Shown piece after piece: positions 18,603-27,849 of a DNA stretch of 64,000 nucleotides; the first letter of the stretch is position 1, and each line of letters begins with the position of its first letter. The DNA comes from Microbacterium yannicii PS01 (GTDB lineage: Bacteria > Actinomycetota > Actinomycetes > Actinomycetales > Microbacteriaceae), in the NCBI RefSeq assembly GCF_000304335.1, contig NZ_CAJF01000011.1, positions 1 through 64,000 on the forward strand, given 5' to 3'. The translations under genes and the position numbers were made by a program. The notes beneath the pieces are model-generated. The model searched no databases. It had not been told where the DNA came from and worked only from the letters and a program-made list of their open reading frames with translations.

Positions 18603-20972
18603 TCACTGCCTCGTCATCACGACCCGGAGCCGCTCCTCGGGAGTGATGAAGTGGTCGGCGTCGCCGGCGTCTTCGCCGAGATCGATCTGGACCCACGCGA
18701 CGCGCCCGGTGAACTGACTGTCACGCGGCCCGTAGTCGTCGCTGACCGGCGTGGCGCTGTCGGCGCCGAGGTCGGTCGTCTCGTCGGCGGAGAACACCAT
18801 CGGCTGGGTGCGCTCGATACGGCCACCACCGGCTGACTGGCCGTCGACGTAAAGCGAGACGGTGCCGCCCTTCGCGAGCCCCCCGCCGTCGTACGCGAAC
18901 TCCATGCGCAGCTGGTGCTCTCCCGCCTCGACCGTCCGGTCGGCATAGATCTTCGTGAGCTCGATGCCGCACAGGTTGTAGCAGAACGCGGGCCTGCCCT
19001 CGTGGAGATACAGCGACCATCCGCCGAACGCGCCGCCTTGGGCGATGACGACGCCCGTCCCCGGCGATGCGGCGAGATCGACCTCCGCCGTCACGGCGAA
19101 GGACTTGTTCTTCACGTTCACGACGACGTTCTCGGTGAGTCGTCCCATTCCCGAGAACAGCAGCTGGCTGTTGCCCCGGATCAAGACGGGCCGGCCGGCG
19201 AGGTCGGGATTGAACCGTTCGATGCGGCGGTCATCGAGCGGGAACACGTTGTACTTCGCCGCCTCGATCACGAAGAGCTGCTGCAGACGGCGGAGTTGGT
19301 CCGGATGCCGTGTGGCGAGGTTGCGGGACTGCGTCCAGTCCTCGGGTCCGTAGAGCTCCCACGCGTCGTCGTCGAACGAGGGCAGCTCCTGATGGAACGC
19401 CCAGGGCGTGCTGTGCCGCGTCACTGCCGTCCAGCCCTTGTGATAAATGCCGCGGTTTCCCATGATCTCGAAGTACTGCGTCTCGTGGCGGTCGGGGGCG
19501 TCGACGTCGTCGAAGCTGTAGGTCATGCTCACGCCTTCGAGTGGCCGCTGCTGAACGCCGTGGACCGCCGTCGGCTCTGGCAGCCCCGCGACGTCGAGGA
19601 CGGTCGCCGCGACATCGATCACGTGGTGGAACTGATGCCGCATCTCACCCTTCGAGGCGATGCCGCCGGGCCACGACACGATCGTGCCGTTGCGCGTGCC
19701 ACCCCAGTGGGAGGCGACCTGCTTCGTCCACTGGTATGGGGTGTCCATGGCATGCGCCCATCCGACGGCGTAGTGGTTGTACGCCGCCGGCGTGCCGAAC
19801 TTGTCGATCCTCTCGGCGAGGAAATCGATCGTCTCCATGTCGGCGAGGCCGTTCAGGCTCAACAGCTCGTTGAAAGTGCCGTTGATGGTGCCCTCGGCCG
19901 ACGCGCCGTTGTCGCCGATGATCACCATGACCAGCGTGTCATCGAGCGCGTCGAGCGCGTCGAGTGCGTCGATCACGCGTCCGATGTGGTGGTCCACGTG
20001 CGACAGGTAGCCGGCATACACCTCCATCTGGCGAGCCAGAATCGCGTGGAGACCGTCGGGCATGTCGTCCCAGGAGGGGATCTCTTCCGGACGCGTGGTG
20101 AGCTCGGCATCCGGCGGGATGACACCCAGTTCCCGTTGGCGAACGACGATCTCTTCTCGCAGGACATCCCAGCCGTCGTCGAATCGCCCGCGGTATCGAT
20201 CCGACCACTCCGTAGGGCAATGGTGCGGGGCGTGCGTCGCGCCCGGTGCGAGGTAGATGAAGAAGGGCTTGTCGGGCATGAGCGCTCTCTGCTGCTGGAT
20301 CCACCCGATCGCGTGGTCGGCCAGGTCCTCGGTGAGGTGGTAGCCCTCATCGGCGGTGAGATCCGGCTCGACGGGAACCGTGTCGCGGTACAGGGCGGGC
20401 GCGTACTGATTCGTCTCGGCCCCGATGAAGCCGTAGAAGTGCTCGAACCCGGCGCCGGTCGGCCAGGCGTCGAACGGCCCCATCGGACTCGACTGCCAGA
20501 CCGGCACCTCGTGGCACTTGCCGAACTGCGCGGTGGAGTAGCCGTTCAGCCGCAGCACGTCGGCCAGCGGCGCGCACGAGTTGGGACGCAGAGAGGAATA
20601 GCCCGGCGCGGAGGTGGCCAGCTCGGTGAGGGAGCCCATGCCCACGGAATGATGGTTGCGACCGGTCAGCAGCGCCTGGCGAGTGGGGGCGCAGAGCGCG
20701 GTCGTATGAAATCGCGTGTACTTCAGGCCCGCTGACGCGAGGCGGTCGAACGTCGGCGTCGCGATCGGCCCGCCGAACGAGCTCGACGCCCCGAATCCCA
20801 CGTCGTCGAGAAGCACCACGAGCACGTTCGGCGCCCCCGCCGGCGGGCGCAGCGGCACGATCGGTGCGAAGAAGGTGTCGGGATCCTTCGCATCGAACGT
20901 CGTGAGTCCGGGAACGGCGCGGTCCGGGATCGGGAGGTTCTCGCGGCCCAACGCCGCCATGGAATCGGTCAT
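18603..20972 (-). CDS. Arylsulfatase, type I (Cys-type CAPTR), paralogue
   Basis: The product has 789 residues and is collinear with the sulfatase at 16170 over its whole length. The formylglycine site is LCAPTRQALLTGRNHH with Cys94; the metal motif is VVLLDDVGFG, and IIGDNGASAEG is conserved. The C-terminal beta domain is retained (GGWSLYLHEGRPAFCYNL). There is no signal peptide. The two genes are tail to tail, so they are an inverted duplication rather than an operon. An 18-bp palindrome with 7-bp arms lies 29 bp upstream of the start and could be an operator. The substrate (aromatic or aliphatic sulfate) cannot be told from sequence. Confidence 0.93.
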   Translation of the reverse strand: MTDSMAALGRENLPIPDRAVPGLTTFDAKDPDTFFAPIVPLRPPAGAPNVLVVLLDDVGFGASSSFGGPIATPTFDRLASAGLKYTRFHTTALCAPTRQALLTGRNHHSVGMGSLTELATSAPGYSSLRPNSCAPLADVLRLNGYSTAQFGKCHEVPVWQSSPMGPFDAWPTGAGFEHFYGFIGAETNQYAPALYRDTVPVEPDLTADEGYHLTEDLADHAIGWIQQQRALMPDKPFFIYLAPGATHAPHHCPTEWSDRYRGRFDDGWDVLREEIVVRQRELGVIPPDAELTTRPEEIPSWDDMPDGLHAILARQMEVYAGYLSHVDHHIGRVIDALDALDALDDTLVMVIIGDNGASAEGTINGTFNELLSLNGLADMETIDFLAERIDKFGTPAAYNHYAVGWAHAMDTPYQWTKQVASHWGGTRNGTIVSWPGGIASKGEMRHQFHHVIDVAATVLDVAGLPEPTAVHGVQQRPLEGVSMTYSFDDVDAPDRHETQYFEIMGNRGIYHKGWTAVTRHSTPWAFHQELPSFDDDAWELYGPEDWTQSRNLATRHPDQLRRLQQLFVIEAAKYNVFPLDDRRIERFNPDLAGRPVLIRGNSQLLFSGMGRLTENVVVNVKNKSFAVTAEVDLAASPGTGVVIAQGGAFGGWSLYLHEGRPAFCYNLCGIELTKIYADRTVEAGEHQLRMEFAYDGGGLAKGGTVSLYVDGQSAGGGRIERTQPMVFSADETTDLGADSATPVSDDYGPRDSQFTGRVAWVQIDLGEDAGDADHFITPEERLRVVMTRQ

Positions 20973-21000
20973 GCGCTGAGCATCCCCCTCCCCGAGGCGT

Positions 21001-21018
21001 CGGTCATCACCATGACCG
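21001..21018. promoter_or_regulatory. Palindrome upstream of the second sulfatase
   Basis: CGGTCAT-CACC-ATGACCG, with 7-bp arms, lies 28 bp upstream of the ATG at 20972. The half-site CGGTCAT recurs at the start codon itself (20966-20972). Possible operator; no matching copy was found before the other sulfatase. Confidence 0.35.
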
Positions 21019-21101
21019 CGTGATCATCCTCAGGGGTGCCGCACCACCCTGGGATCCCGTCGAAGCCGGACGGGATTCCAGGGATGTCGAAGAGGCGACG
21101 T

Positions 21102-21485
21102 CTAGGCCGCGAGCGCCTTCGCCTTCAGCGACTCGAACTCGGCCGGGGTGATGGCGCCGGTGTCGAGCAGCGACTTCGCCTTGGCGATGTCGTCGACGCC
21201 GCTGGTGGTGGTGCCGGCGGTCTGCCGGATGTAGTCGTCCTGCGCTTCCCGCATGGCGCGTGCACTGGCAGCGGACCGCTGCGACATCCCCCGGCCGCGG
21301 GCGATGAGATAGACGAGGGCGGTCAGAATCGGCACGAAGATCAGGAAGATGATCCACACCGCCTTCAGCCAGCCGTTCAGCTCGGAGTCGCGGAAGATGT
21401 CGCCGATGATCGAGAAGAGCACCATCAGGTATGCGATGAAGACGTAGATCCAGAAGAACCACGCCAGCCAAGACCACAGGTCCAT
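21102..21485 (-). CDS. SHOCT-domain membrane protein with PLDc_N-like helices
   Basis: The product has 127 residues: two membrane segments (WLAWFFWIYVFIAYLMVLFS; WLKAVWIIFLIFVPILTALV), a linker with an alternating Arg/Ala helix, and a C-terminal SHOCT domain (VDDIAKAKSLLDTGAITPAEFESLKAKAL). The helical pair resembles the PLDc_N region found at the start of cardiolipin synthases. Function unknown; SHOCT domains are thought to mediate oligomerization. It is divergent from the AI-2E family permease gene. Confidence 0.85.
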   Translation of the reverse strand: MDLWSWLAWFFWIYVFIAYLMVLFSIIGDIFRDSELNGWLKAVWIIFLIFVPILTALVYLIARGRGMSQRSAASARAMREAQDDYIRQTAGTTTSGVDDIAKAKSLLDTGAITPAEFESLKAKALAA

Positions 21486-21658
21486 GTCGTTCCCATTCGT
21501 TCGGGGCTGGGCTCGAGCGCCCGCCGTCGTTGGTCACGCTATGGTTCCCGAGCGTCGACCGCGTCACCCGAGTCGTGTGAGATCCCCGGCCGGCATGTGG
21601 TGAACAATCGCCCGGATCGCATGACGCGCCCGCGCGCGCGTCCGCCCTACCGTGGACC

Positions 21659-22792
21659 ATGACCGGAATCCCGCCCGTCCACAGCGAACCCGTCCCCGAG
21701 CCGGTCGACGATCCGCCCGGCCCGCGTCAGCGACGGCTCGGCGTCCACGCGCTCGTGGAGCACCCCCTTGTGGGCGCCTTCGCCGCGACCCTCGGTGTGC
21801 TCGGCGCCCTCGTCATCGGCTCGGCCGTCGCCTCCATCGCCGCGATCATCGCCTACATCGTGCTCGCCCTCTTCATCGCGCTGGGGCTCGATCCGGTGGT
21901 GCGCGCGCTCGAGCGCCGGGGTATGAAGCGGGGCGCCGGGATCGGGATCGTGTTCGGCTGCTTCGCGGTGATCGTCCTTGCCTTCGCGGTGTTCGTCCTT
22001 CCCCCGGTTATCGCGCAGATCGGAGCCTTCATCGCGACCATCCCCACGGCGATGATCGACATCCAGCAATCAGACTGGTTTTTGGATCTGCCCGCCGACA
22101 CCCAGGTGGCGCTCGGGGCGGGCCTGGATCAGGCCGCCCGGACGCTGAGCCAACCAGAGACGATCGCTGCCATCGGCGGCGGCGCGCTCGCCGTGGCGGT
22201 GGGTGTCGCCGGTGCGATCACGGCAGGTTTCATCATCGTCGCGCTGACGCTGTATTTCCTCGCATCGCTCACGGCCATGAAGGGGGCGCTCTACGCGCTC
22301 GCCCCCGCCCGCAACCGTCCGCGGCTGTCGGCGCTCACCGAGCGGGTCACGGCGTCGGTGGGCAGCTCTCTCATCGGGTCTGTGACCCTCTCGGCGCTCA
22401 ACGCCGCGGTCGTGTTCGTCCTTCACCTCGTGATCGGGCTGCCGTTCCCCGCGCTCATGGCGGTGATCGCCTTCGTCGTGACGCTCATCCCCCTGTTCGG
22501 CTCGGTGATCTTCCTGGTCGTCGGGAGCATCGTGGCGCTGTTCTCGAGCCCGCCGCAGGCCTTGGCCTTCGCCCTGGCGTACCTCGTCTACATCCAGATC
22601 GAGTCGTACGTCGTGAGCCCGAGGGTCATGAACCGCGCCGTCGCGATCCCCGCTGCCCTCGTGCTCATCGGAGCGCTCGCGGGCGGGACGCTGATGGGAG
22701 TGCTCGGTGTCCTCGTCGCACTGCCGGTGGTGGCATCCCTGCTGCTGATCCTGCGCGAGGTGGTCGTCCCCCGGCAGGACCTCAAGGTCTGA
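21659..22792 (+). CDS. AI-2E family transporter (permease)
   Basis: The product has 377 residues with about eight membrane segments. It has the family order: an N-terminal hairpin (AAIIAYIVLALFIALGLDPVV), a long central loop, then conserved C-terminal helices with FVVTLIPLFGSVIFLVVGSI and SYVVSPRVMNRAVAIPAALVL. The family includes TqsA and several Na+/H+ antiporters, so the AI-2 name is not proof of signal transport. TACCGT ends five bases before the ATG, so a leaderless mRNA is expected. A second member of the family lies at 25356. Confidence 0.9.
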   Translation: MTGIPPVHSEPVPEPVDDPPGPRQRRLGVHALVEHPLVGAFAATLGVLGALVIGSAVASIAAIIAYIVLALFIALGLDPVVRALERRGMKRGAGIGIVFGCFAVIVLAFAVFVLPPVIAQIGAFIATIPTAMIDIQQSDWFLDLPADTQVALGAGLDQAARTLSQPETIAAIGGGALAVAVGVAGAITAGFIIVALTLYFLASLTAMKGALYALAPARNRPRLSALTERVTASVGSSLIGSVTLSALNAAVVFVLHLVIGLPFPALMAVIAFVVTLIPLFGSVIFLVVGSIVALFSSPPQALAFALAYLVYIQIESYVVSPRVMNRAVAIPAALVLIGALAGGTLMGVLGVLVALPVVASLLLILREVVVPRQDLKV

Positions 22793-22798
22793 CGTCCG

Positions 22799-24199
22799 TC
22801 AGGCGAGCGGGTCGAGCCCGCGATGCCGGCGGAACTGCGCCCAGTCCGCCCGCGAGACATCCGCGTACGCGTATGCCCACTCGAGGATCGCCTCGCCCGC
22901 GACGCGACCGCCGCCGAGGTAGCCGACGACGGTCGACGACAGCGGTGACTGACCGTGTGCGCGGGCGAGTGTGGCCGCGCAGGCGTCGGCGTACCAGCGG
23001 AAGGCGGGGTCCTCGAGTGTGTCCATGTCGAACCCGCCCTTCTTGTCGTGGAACTGCCGCACGTAGAAGGAGCGGGGCGGCCCGCCCTCGACAGGCGTTC
23101 CGCGCACGTGGCCGAGGAACGGGTCCGAGACGGCCTGAAGGATCCGCTGCATCGCGACGACCCGGTCGCCGTCGCCGTTCTGCTCGATGTAGCGCCCCAC
23201 CGAGGGGGGCTGCTCGGCGTTGCCGTGCTCGATCAGGACGCTGGCGCCTGCCTCTTTCGCCTGCATCAGCAGCACGTTCCCGTCGCCGTCTTGCAAGGCG
23301 ATGAGATAACACCGCGTGCCGACGCTGCCCACGCCGACGACCCGGCGCACGACGTCCGAGATGACATAGTTCTGCATCAGCACACGGATGTCGATCTTCG
23401 CCGAGAAGACGTAGTCCCGAAAGACCTCGTCCACGCGTCGGACGATCGCGGGGTCGGCGTGCGTCATCGTCGGCGGCTGCTCGACGAAGCCGACGCGACC
23501 ATCGGCCCCCCGCAGCGTGAGTTTGCGCACCGCGCGTGCGGTGGTGCGCTTCTCGGCATCCTTGATCGCCTTGCGCAACGCCTCACGCGACTCCGAATCG
23601 TCGGACCGCGCGGCGGCCTCGGCGTCGAAGTGCTCGAAGTACCGTTCCAACGGCGACCGCTGCGCGCCGTTCTCGAGCGCCCGCGCGTACGTGCGCACGG
23701 CGCCGAGCGCCGCATCCCGCACGACGCCCTCATCGCGGGATGTCGACTGCCCCGCGATGACGATGCTCGTGACGAGTCGCTTGAGATCCCACTCCCACGG
23801 CGCCCACGCGGCTTCGTCGAAGTCGTTGAGGTCGAAGACGAGGGTCCGCTGCGGGGATGCGTAGAGGCCGAAGTTCGAGACGTGCGCATCGCCGCACGAC
23901 CCGACCGATAGCCCCGTGCTCGGCGAGCGCCCGAGGTCGGACGCCATGATCGCCGCCGTACCGCGGTAGAACGCGAACGCGCTCGCCGCCATGCGCTCGG
24001 TGCGGAGCGGGACGAGCTCGGCGACCCGATGCTCGTCCTGGGCGTCGAGGATCGCCATCGGATCGCGCCCGTCGGTGACAAGCGCGGCGAGCGACTCGCG
24101 GGGGACCCGCTCCCGCTCGGCCTGACCGCGGGCACGCTGCTCGGTGCGCGAGGGCGGCGGCGCCCAGTCCTGCTGCGAAGTCACCTCGGTCGTGGACAT
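22799..24199 (-). CDS. DUF2252 protein, kinase-like motifs
   Basis: The product has 466 residues from ATG 24199 (MSTTEVTSQQ); the frame continues 47 codons upstream without a plausible start. DUF2252 is recognized by FAFYRGTAAIMASDLG, SCGDAHVSNFGLYASP and TLVFDLNDFDEA. The pair GDxHxxN and DFDEA has the spacing of the catalytic and metal loops of aminoglycoside phosphotransferase-like kinases, so a phosphotransfer activity is conceivable. No substrate is known. It is convergent with the AI-2E family gene, 6 bp apart. Confidence 0.85.
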   Translation of the reverse strand: MSTTEVTSQQDWAPPPSRTEQRARGQAERERVPRESLAALVTDGRDPMAILDAQDEHRVAELVPLRTERMAASAFAFYRGTAAIMASDLGRSPSTGLSVGSCGDAHVSNFGLYASPQRTLVFDLNDFDEAAWAPWEWDLKRLVTSIVIAGQSTSRDEGVVRDAALGAVRTYARALENGAQRSPLERYFEHFDAEAAARSDDSESREALRKAIKDAEKRTTARAVRKLTLRGADGRVGFVEQPPTMTHADPAIVRRVDEVFRDYVFSAKIDIRVLMQNYVISDVVRRVVGVGSVGTRCYLIALQDGDGNVLLMQAKEAGASVLIEHGNAEQPPSVGRYIEQNGDGDRVVAMQRILQAVSDPFLGHVRGTPVEGGPPRSFYVRQFHDKKGGFDMDTLEDPAFRWYADACAATLARAHGQSPLSSTVVGYLGGGRVAGEAILEWAYAYADVSRADWAQFRRHRGLDPLA

Positions 24200-24306
24200 G
24201 CGCTCAGTGTGGCACCGAACCACTGCCGGATCTTCGCCTTGTTCGGGTGAGATCTCAGCGCGGACAGCGGATGCCGCGGCCCGGCCGCGGCCGGTAGGTT
24301 CAGGCT

Positions 24307-25278
24307 GTGACCTCGATCGTCCAAGCCCGGAAGGCGACACCTGTGATCAACACTCTGCTCTCCTGGCGCGACACCGGCACGCGTGCCGCGATCCTCGACT
24401 TCGTCTCGGCCGTCACAGACGAGACGTCGCCCGATTTCGTTTCGCACGAGGGTCGGATCGCCGTTTTCGACAACGACGGGACGCTGTGGACCGAGAAGCC
24501 GATGCCGACGCAGCTGCACTATCTGCTCGAGCAGTGGAAGCTGGCTGCGGCCGCCGACCCGTCGCTCGCGGAGCGTCAGCCGTACCGCGCGGCGGTCGAC
24601 GGCGACTACGCGTGGCTCGGAGCCGCCATCGACAAGCACTACGCCGGCGACGACTCCGATCTCGGGCTGCTGATCGGCGCGGTGGCGGCGTCGTCCGCGG
24701 GCGCGAGCGTAGAGGAGTACGAGGCATCCGTCGCCGCCTTCTATCGCGAGGCGCGCCACCTGACGCTCGGCAGCTCGTACGCGCACACCGTCTATCAGCC
24801 CATGGTCGAGCTGATCCGGCTGCTCGACGCCCACGACTTCCGCACCTATATCGTCTCGGGGGGCGAGCGCGACTTCATGCGCCCGATGACGGTGGACTAC
24901 TACGGCATCCCGGTGCAGCGCGTCATCGGGACCGGGATGTCGCTCGAGTACGACGCCGAGGCGAACGTGGTGCGCTACGGCAAGGCCCTGTCGTTCTTCG
25001 ACGACGGCCCCGAGAAACCGGTCCGGATCTGGATGCGTACGGGCCGGCGCCCGATCCTCGCGGCCGGGAACTCGAACGGCGACATCCCGATGCTGCGCTT
25101 CGCGCAGGGGAGCCCGCGCAGCCTGAGCCTGCTGGTGCACCACGACGACGACACCGGCCGCGGGGACGCGCCCTACGACAAGGGAGCCGAGAAGGCACTC
25201 GAGGTCGCGCCCGCACACGGATTCACGGTCGTGAGCGTGCGGGACGACTGGTCGCAGGTCTTCCCCACGTCGGACTGA
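24307..25278 (+). CDS. HAD-superfamily phosphatase
   Basis: The product has 323 residues. Motif I is VFDNDGTLWTEK with nucleophile Asp55 and acid Asp57; motif II is YIVSGGERDFMRPM; motif III/IV is PILAAGNSNGDIPML. A large helical cap (~70-190) lies between motifs I and II, like phosphoserine phosphatase relatives. It probably dephosphorylates a small metabolite in the cytoplasm. TAGGTT ends six bases before GTG 24307, which supports this start; GTG 24343 is an alternative. Confidence 0.87.
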   Translation: MTSIVQARKATPVINTLLSWRDTGTRAAILDFVSAVTDETSPDFVSHEGRIAVFDNDGTLWTEKPMPTQLHYLLEQWKLAAAADPSLAERQPYRAAVDGDYAWLGAAIDKHYAGDDSDLGLLIGAVAASSAGASVEEYEASVAAFYREARHLTLGSSYAHTVYQPMVELIRLLDAHDFRTYIVSGGERDFMRPMTVDYYGIPVQRVIGTGMSLEYDAEANVVRYGKALSFFDDGPEKPVRIWMRTGRRPILAAGNSNGDIPMLRFAQGSPRSLSLLVHHDDDTGRGDAPYDKGAEKALEVAPAHGFTVVSVRDDWSQVFPTSD

Positions 25279-25355
25279 TGTCGGCGCAGATCCGAGCGCG
25301 CGTTCTTCAGCGCGTCCGCGGCGCCACCCGCACTGCGGCCCCCTAGCCTGACCAC

Positions 25356-26471
25356 GTGACCCGCGCCGCACCTGCCGCTCCGCCGCCCGCGCTCTCGCCG
25401 AGCCTGCGGACCGTGCTGGGCTTGGCGGCGACGGCGGTTCTGCTCGCGGGGGTCTTCTTCGCGCGCGACATCTTCGGGCCGCTGGCGCTGGCGATCGTGC
25501 TCGTCGTCATCTGCGAGCCGGTGCGGCGTCCGCTCGAGCGCCGCCGGTGGCCCCGCTGGACGCGGACGACCGCCGTGATCGTCGTGGCCTACCTGGTGCT
25601 GATCGGCATGGCGGCCCTGCTCTGGCTGGCCGGCACGCAGTTCGCGCGCCTCGTCGCCGACTTCGCCGACGAGCTGCGCGATCAGGTGCAGGGCGTGCTG
25701 TCGTGGCTGCAGTCCGCCGGGCTGGACCAGGAGGCATCGGATGCCGCGGCATCCGTCCTCGACCCGCAGACGCTGGTCGGGCTGGCCTCGAGCCTGGGCG
25801 GCACCGTCCTCTCCGTCGCGACGGCGCTGTTCTTCGTCTTCGCCTACGTCATCTTCATGGCCGTCGACGCCGCGAGGTACCGGGGCGCTGAGAGGGTCTT
25901 CGGCCCCGAGCGCCGGCCCGTCATCGACCGGATCGGACACCTCAACGCCGGCATCCGCCGCTATTACGTCGTCAACGCCAGCTTCGGTGCGATCGTCGCG
26001 ATCATCGACGGCCTCGCGCTGTGGGCGCTCGGCGTGCCGGCGCCGGTGGTCTGGGCGATCCTCGCGTTCGTCACGAACTTCATCCCGAACATCGGGTTCG
26101 TGCTCGGACTCGTGCCGCCGGCCGTGCTGGCGTTCGTCGTCGGCGGGTGGCCGATGCTGCTGGCCGTCATCGCCATCTACAGCGTCGTGAACGTCGTGCT
26201 GCAGGTGCTCGTGCAGCCGAAGTTCGTCAGCGACGCTGTCGATCTGAGCCTCACTCTGAGCTTCTTCTCGGTGGTGTTCTGGACGTTCGTGATCGGCCCG
26301 CTCGGCGCCATCCTCTCGATCCCCCTCACGCTGTTCGTGCGGGCGCTCGTTCTCGAGGGCGACCCCGGCGCGCTCTGGCTGCGCTGGGTCACGGGCGACA
26401 GATCGGCGACGCCGGCGAACGCCCGGGCCGAGGCGGCGGCCGCGGCGAGGTCGGGTTCGTCAGCGAGCTGA
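25356..26471 (+). CDS. AI-2E family transporter, second copy
   Basis: The product has 371 residues with the same helix order as the protein at 21659, including NFIPNIGFVLGLVPPAVLAFVV and LVQPKFVSDAVDLSLTLSF near the C-terminus, but it is only distantly similar. The palindrome GGATGCCGCGGCATCC at 25739-25754 is inside the gene and encodes Asp-Ala-Ala-Ala-Ser. TAGCCT ends six bases before GTG 25356, so it is probably leaderless. The last 12 bases overlap the 3' end of the ClC-type gene on the other strand. Confidence 0.88.
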   Translation: MTRAAPAAPPPALSPSLRTVLGLAATAVLLAGVFFARDIFGPLALAIVLVVICEPVRRPLERRRWPRWTRTTAVIVVAYLVLIGMAALLWLAGTQFARLVADFADELRDQVQGVLSWLQSAGLDQEASDAAASVLDPQTLVGLASSLGGTVLSVATALFFVFAYVIFMAVDAARYRGAERVFGPERRPVIDRIGHLNAGIRRYYVVNASFGAIVAIIDGLALWALGVPAPVVWAILAFVTNFIPNIGFVLGLVPPAVLAFVVGGWPMLLAVIAIYSVVNVVLQVLVQPKFVSDAVDLSLTLSFFSVVFWTFVIGPLGAILSIPLTLFVRALVLEGDPGALWLRWVTGDRSATPANARAEAAAAARSGSSAS

Positions 26472-27773
26472 GGCGGCGAAGTCCGTGCCGCGCTCGCGGG
26501 CGAGGTCGGCGGGGGTGATGAGCATCGGCCGTGCCCAGGTGACAGTCAGCCATGCGGGCAGCACGATGATGCACAGCATCGGCAGCACGGTGACGTCGCC
26601 CACGATGGCCACCGCCACGAAGAGCGCGATCCAGCCGTCGCGCGCGATGGCGAGCACGAGGCCGAGCACCCCGCATGCCACGGCGAGGCCGAACGGCAGC
26701 CCCGGCAGGAGCGCACCGCCGAGCATGCCCGCGGCAACGCCGAGGAAGACCGCCGGGAAGATGCGGCCGCCGCGGAAGCCCGCGGAGGCGGCCACGACGA
26801 GCGCCGCGAGCTTCACGAGCAGGATCACGGCGAGCTGCGCGGGTGTGTACGCGCTCGGATCCGACAGCAGCTCGGCGCTCTGCTCGAGGCCCTTGAACAG
26901 CGTGATCGGTCCACCGATCATGCCGAGCAGGCCCAGCACCATTCCGCCGAGCACGATGTAGAGCATCGGGTGGCGAAGTGCGTGGAACGCGCGATGGACC
27001 AGCGGGAAGAGGTAGACGCCGATCAGGCCGAACGCGGCGGCGAGGCAGGCGACGACCGAGCCCAGCAGCAGATCGAACGGCTGCGGGGAACCGTAGGGGT
27101 CGAGCGGCTGTGCCGCGCCGAAGCCGCCGCCCAGGAGGTACGTCGTCACCGAGCCCGCACCCGCGGCGACGAGGGGCAGGAACAGCTTGTCCCATAGCGA
27201 GCCGCCGGCCTTGAGCTGGCCGACGACGCCGGTGAAGACCAGGGCGGCGGCGACGGGCGTGCCGAAGAGCGCCCCGATGGTGGCCGAGATCGCGAGCACG
27301 CCGATCATCTCGGCCGGCACGGCCTTGGCGATGCGGGCCACGAGGGCCACCGCGAGCGAGACGTTGATGGCGATGATCGGGTTCTCGGGGCCGAGGCTCA
27401 CACCTCCGGCGAGACCGAGGATGACGACCACGGCGAGGCCCGGGAGCACCGAGAGCTTGAGAGGATGCGGCTCGAGCTCGGTGGTCGCCGAGTCCGGGCC
27501 TGCGTGTCCCGGGGCAAGCCACACGACGAGTCCGACCGCGATGCCCGTGAAGGTGAGGACGGCGAAGATCCACCAGGGCGAGTCCGGCGAGATGCCCATT
27601 GCGCCCGGGGCACCGGTCCACAGCGCGTCCTCGAGGAACGAGGCGACCCACTCGAGCAGCCGCAGCGACACCGCCGAGAGGACCCCGATGACGAGCGCCG
27701 GAATCGACAGGAGCACCAGCCGTCGCACGGTGAGCGCCACGTCGGGCGACGGGACTGCGGGGGAGCCGGACAT
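26460..27773 (-). CDS. ClC-type voltage-gated chloride channel family protein (YfeO-like)
   Basis: The product has 437 residues with 10-12 membrane segments. GGVSLGPENPIIAIN replaces the canonical GREGP selectivity segment of ClC proteins and matches the divergent YfeO-type branch; FRGGRIFPAVFLGVAAG corresponds to the second conserved loop (GxFxP). Ion selectivity is uncertain. On the minus strand TAGTGT ends seven bases before the ATG at 27773, giving a leaderless start, and the K+ channel gene starts 76 bp away on the other strand. Confidence 0.85.
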   Translation of the reverse strand: MSGSPAVPSPDVALTVRRLVLLSIPALVIGVLSAVSLRLLEWVASFLEDALWTGAPGAMGISPDSPWWIFAVLTFTGIAVGLVVWLAPGHAGPDSATTELEPHPLKLSVLPGLAVVVILGLAGGVSLGPENPIIAINVSLAVALVARIAKAVPAEMIGVLAISATIGALFGTPVAAALVFTGVVGQLKAGGSLWDKLFLPLVAAGAGSVTTYLLGGGFGAAQPLDPYGSPQPFDLLLGSVVACLAAAFGLIGVYLFPLVHRAFHALRHPMLYIVLGGMVLGLLGMIGGPITLFKGLEQSAELLSDPSAYTPAQLAVILLVKLAALVVAASAGFRGGRIFPAVFLGVAAGMLGGALLPGLPFGLAVACGVLGLVLAIARDGWIALFVAVAIVGDVTVLPMLCIIVLPAWLTVTWARPMLITPADLARERGTDFAASAR

Positions 27774-27849
27774 GCGCGCAACACTAGCGGTCGCGCCCCG
27801 TCCCGCGCGCCCTCGGGCGGCGGGCGCCGCCGTGCGGGATGATGCGCCT

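Noticed and set aside
16098-21626. CCCGGTTCGCATGACG (16098) and CCCGGATCGCATGACG (21611) as a shared operator
   Set aside because: The similarity is short, not palindromic, and the second copy is next to an unrelated gene.
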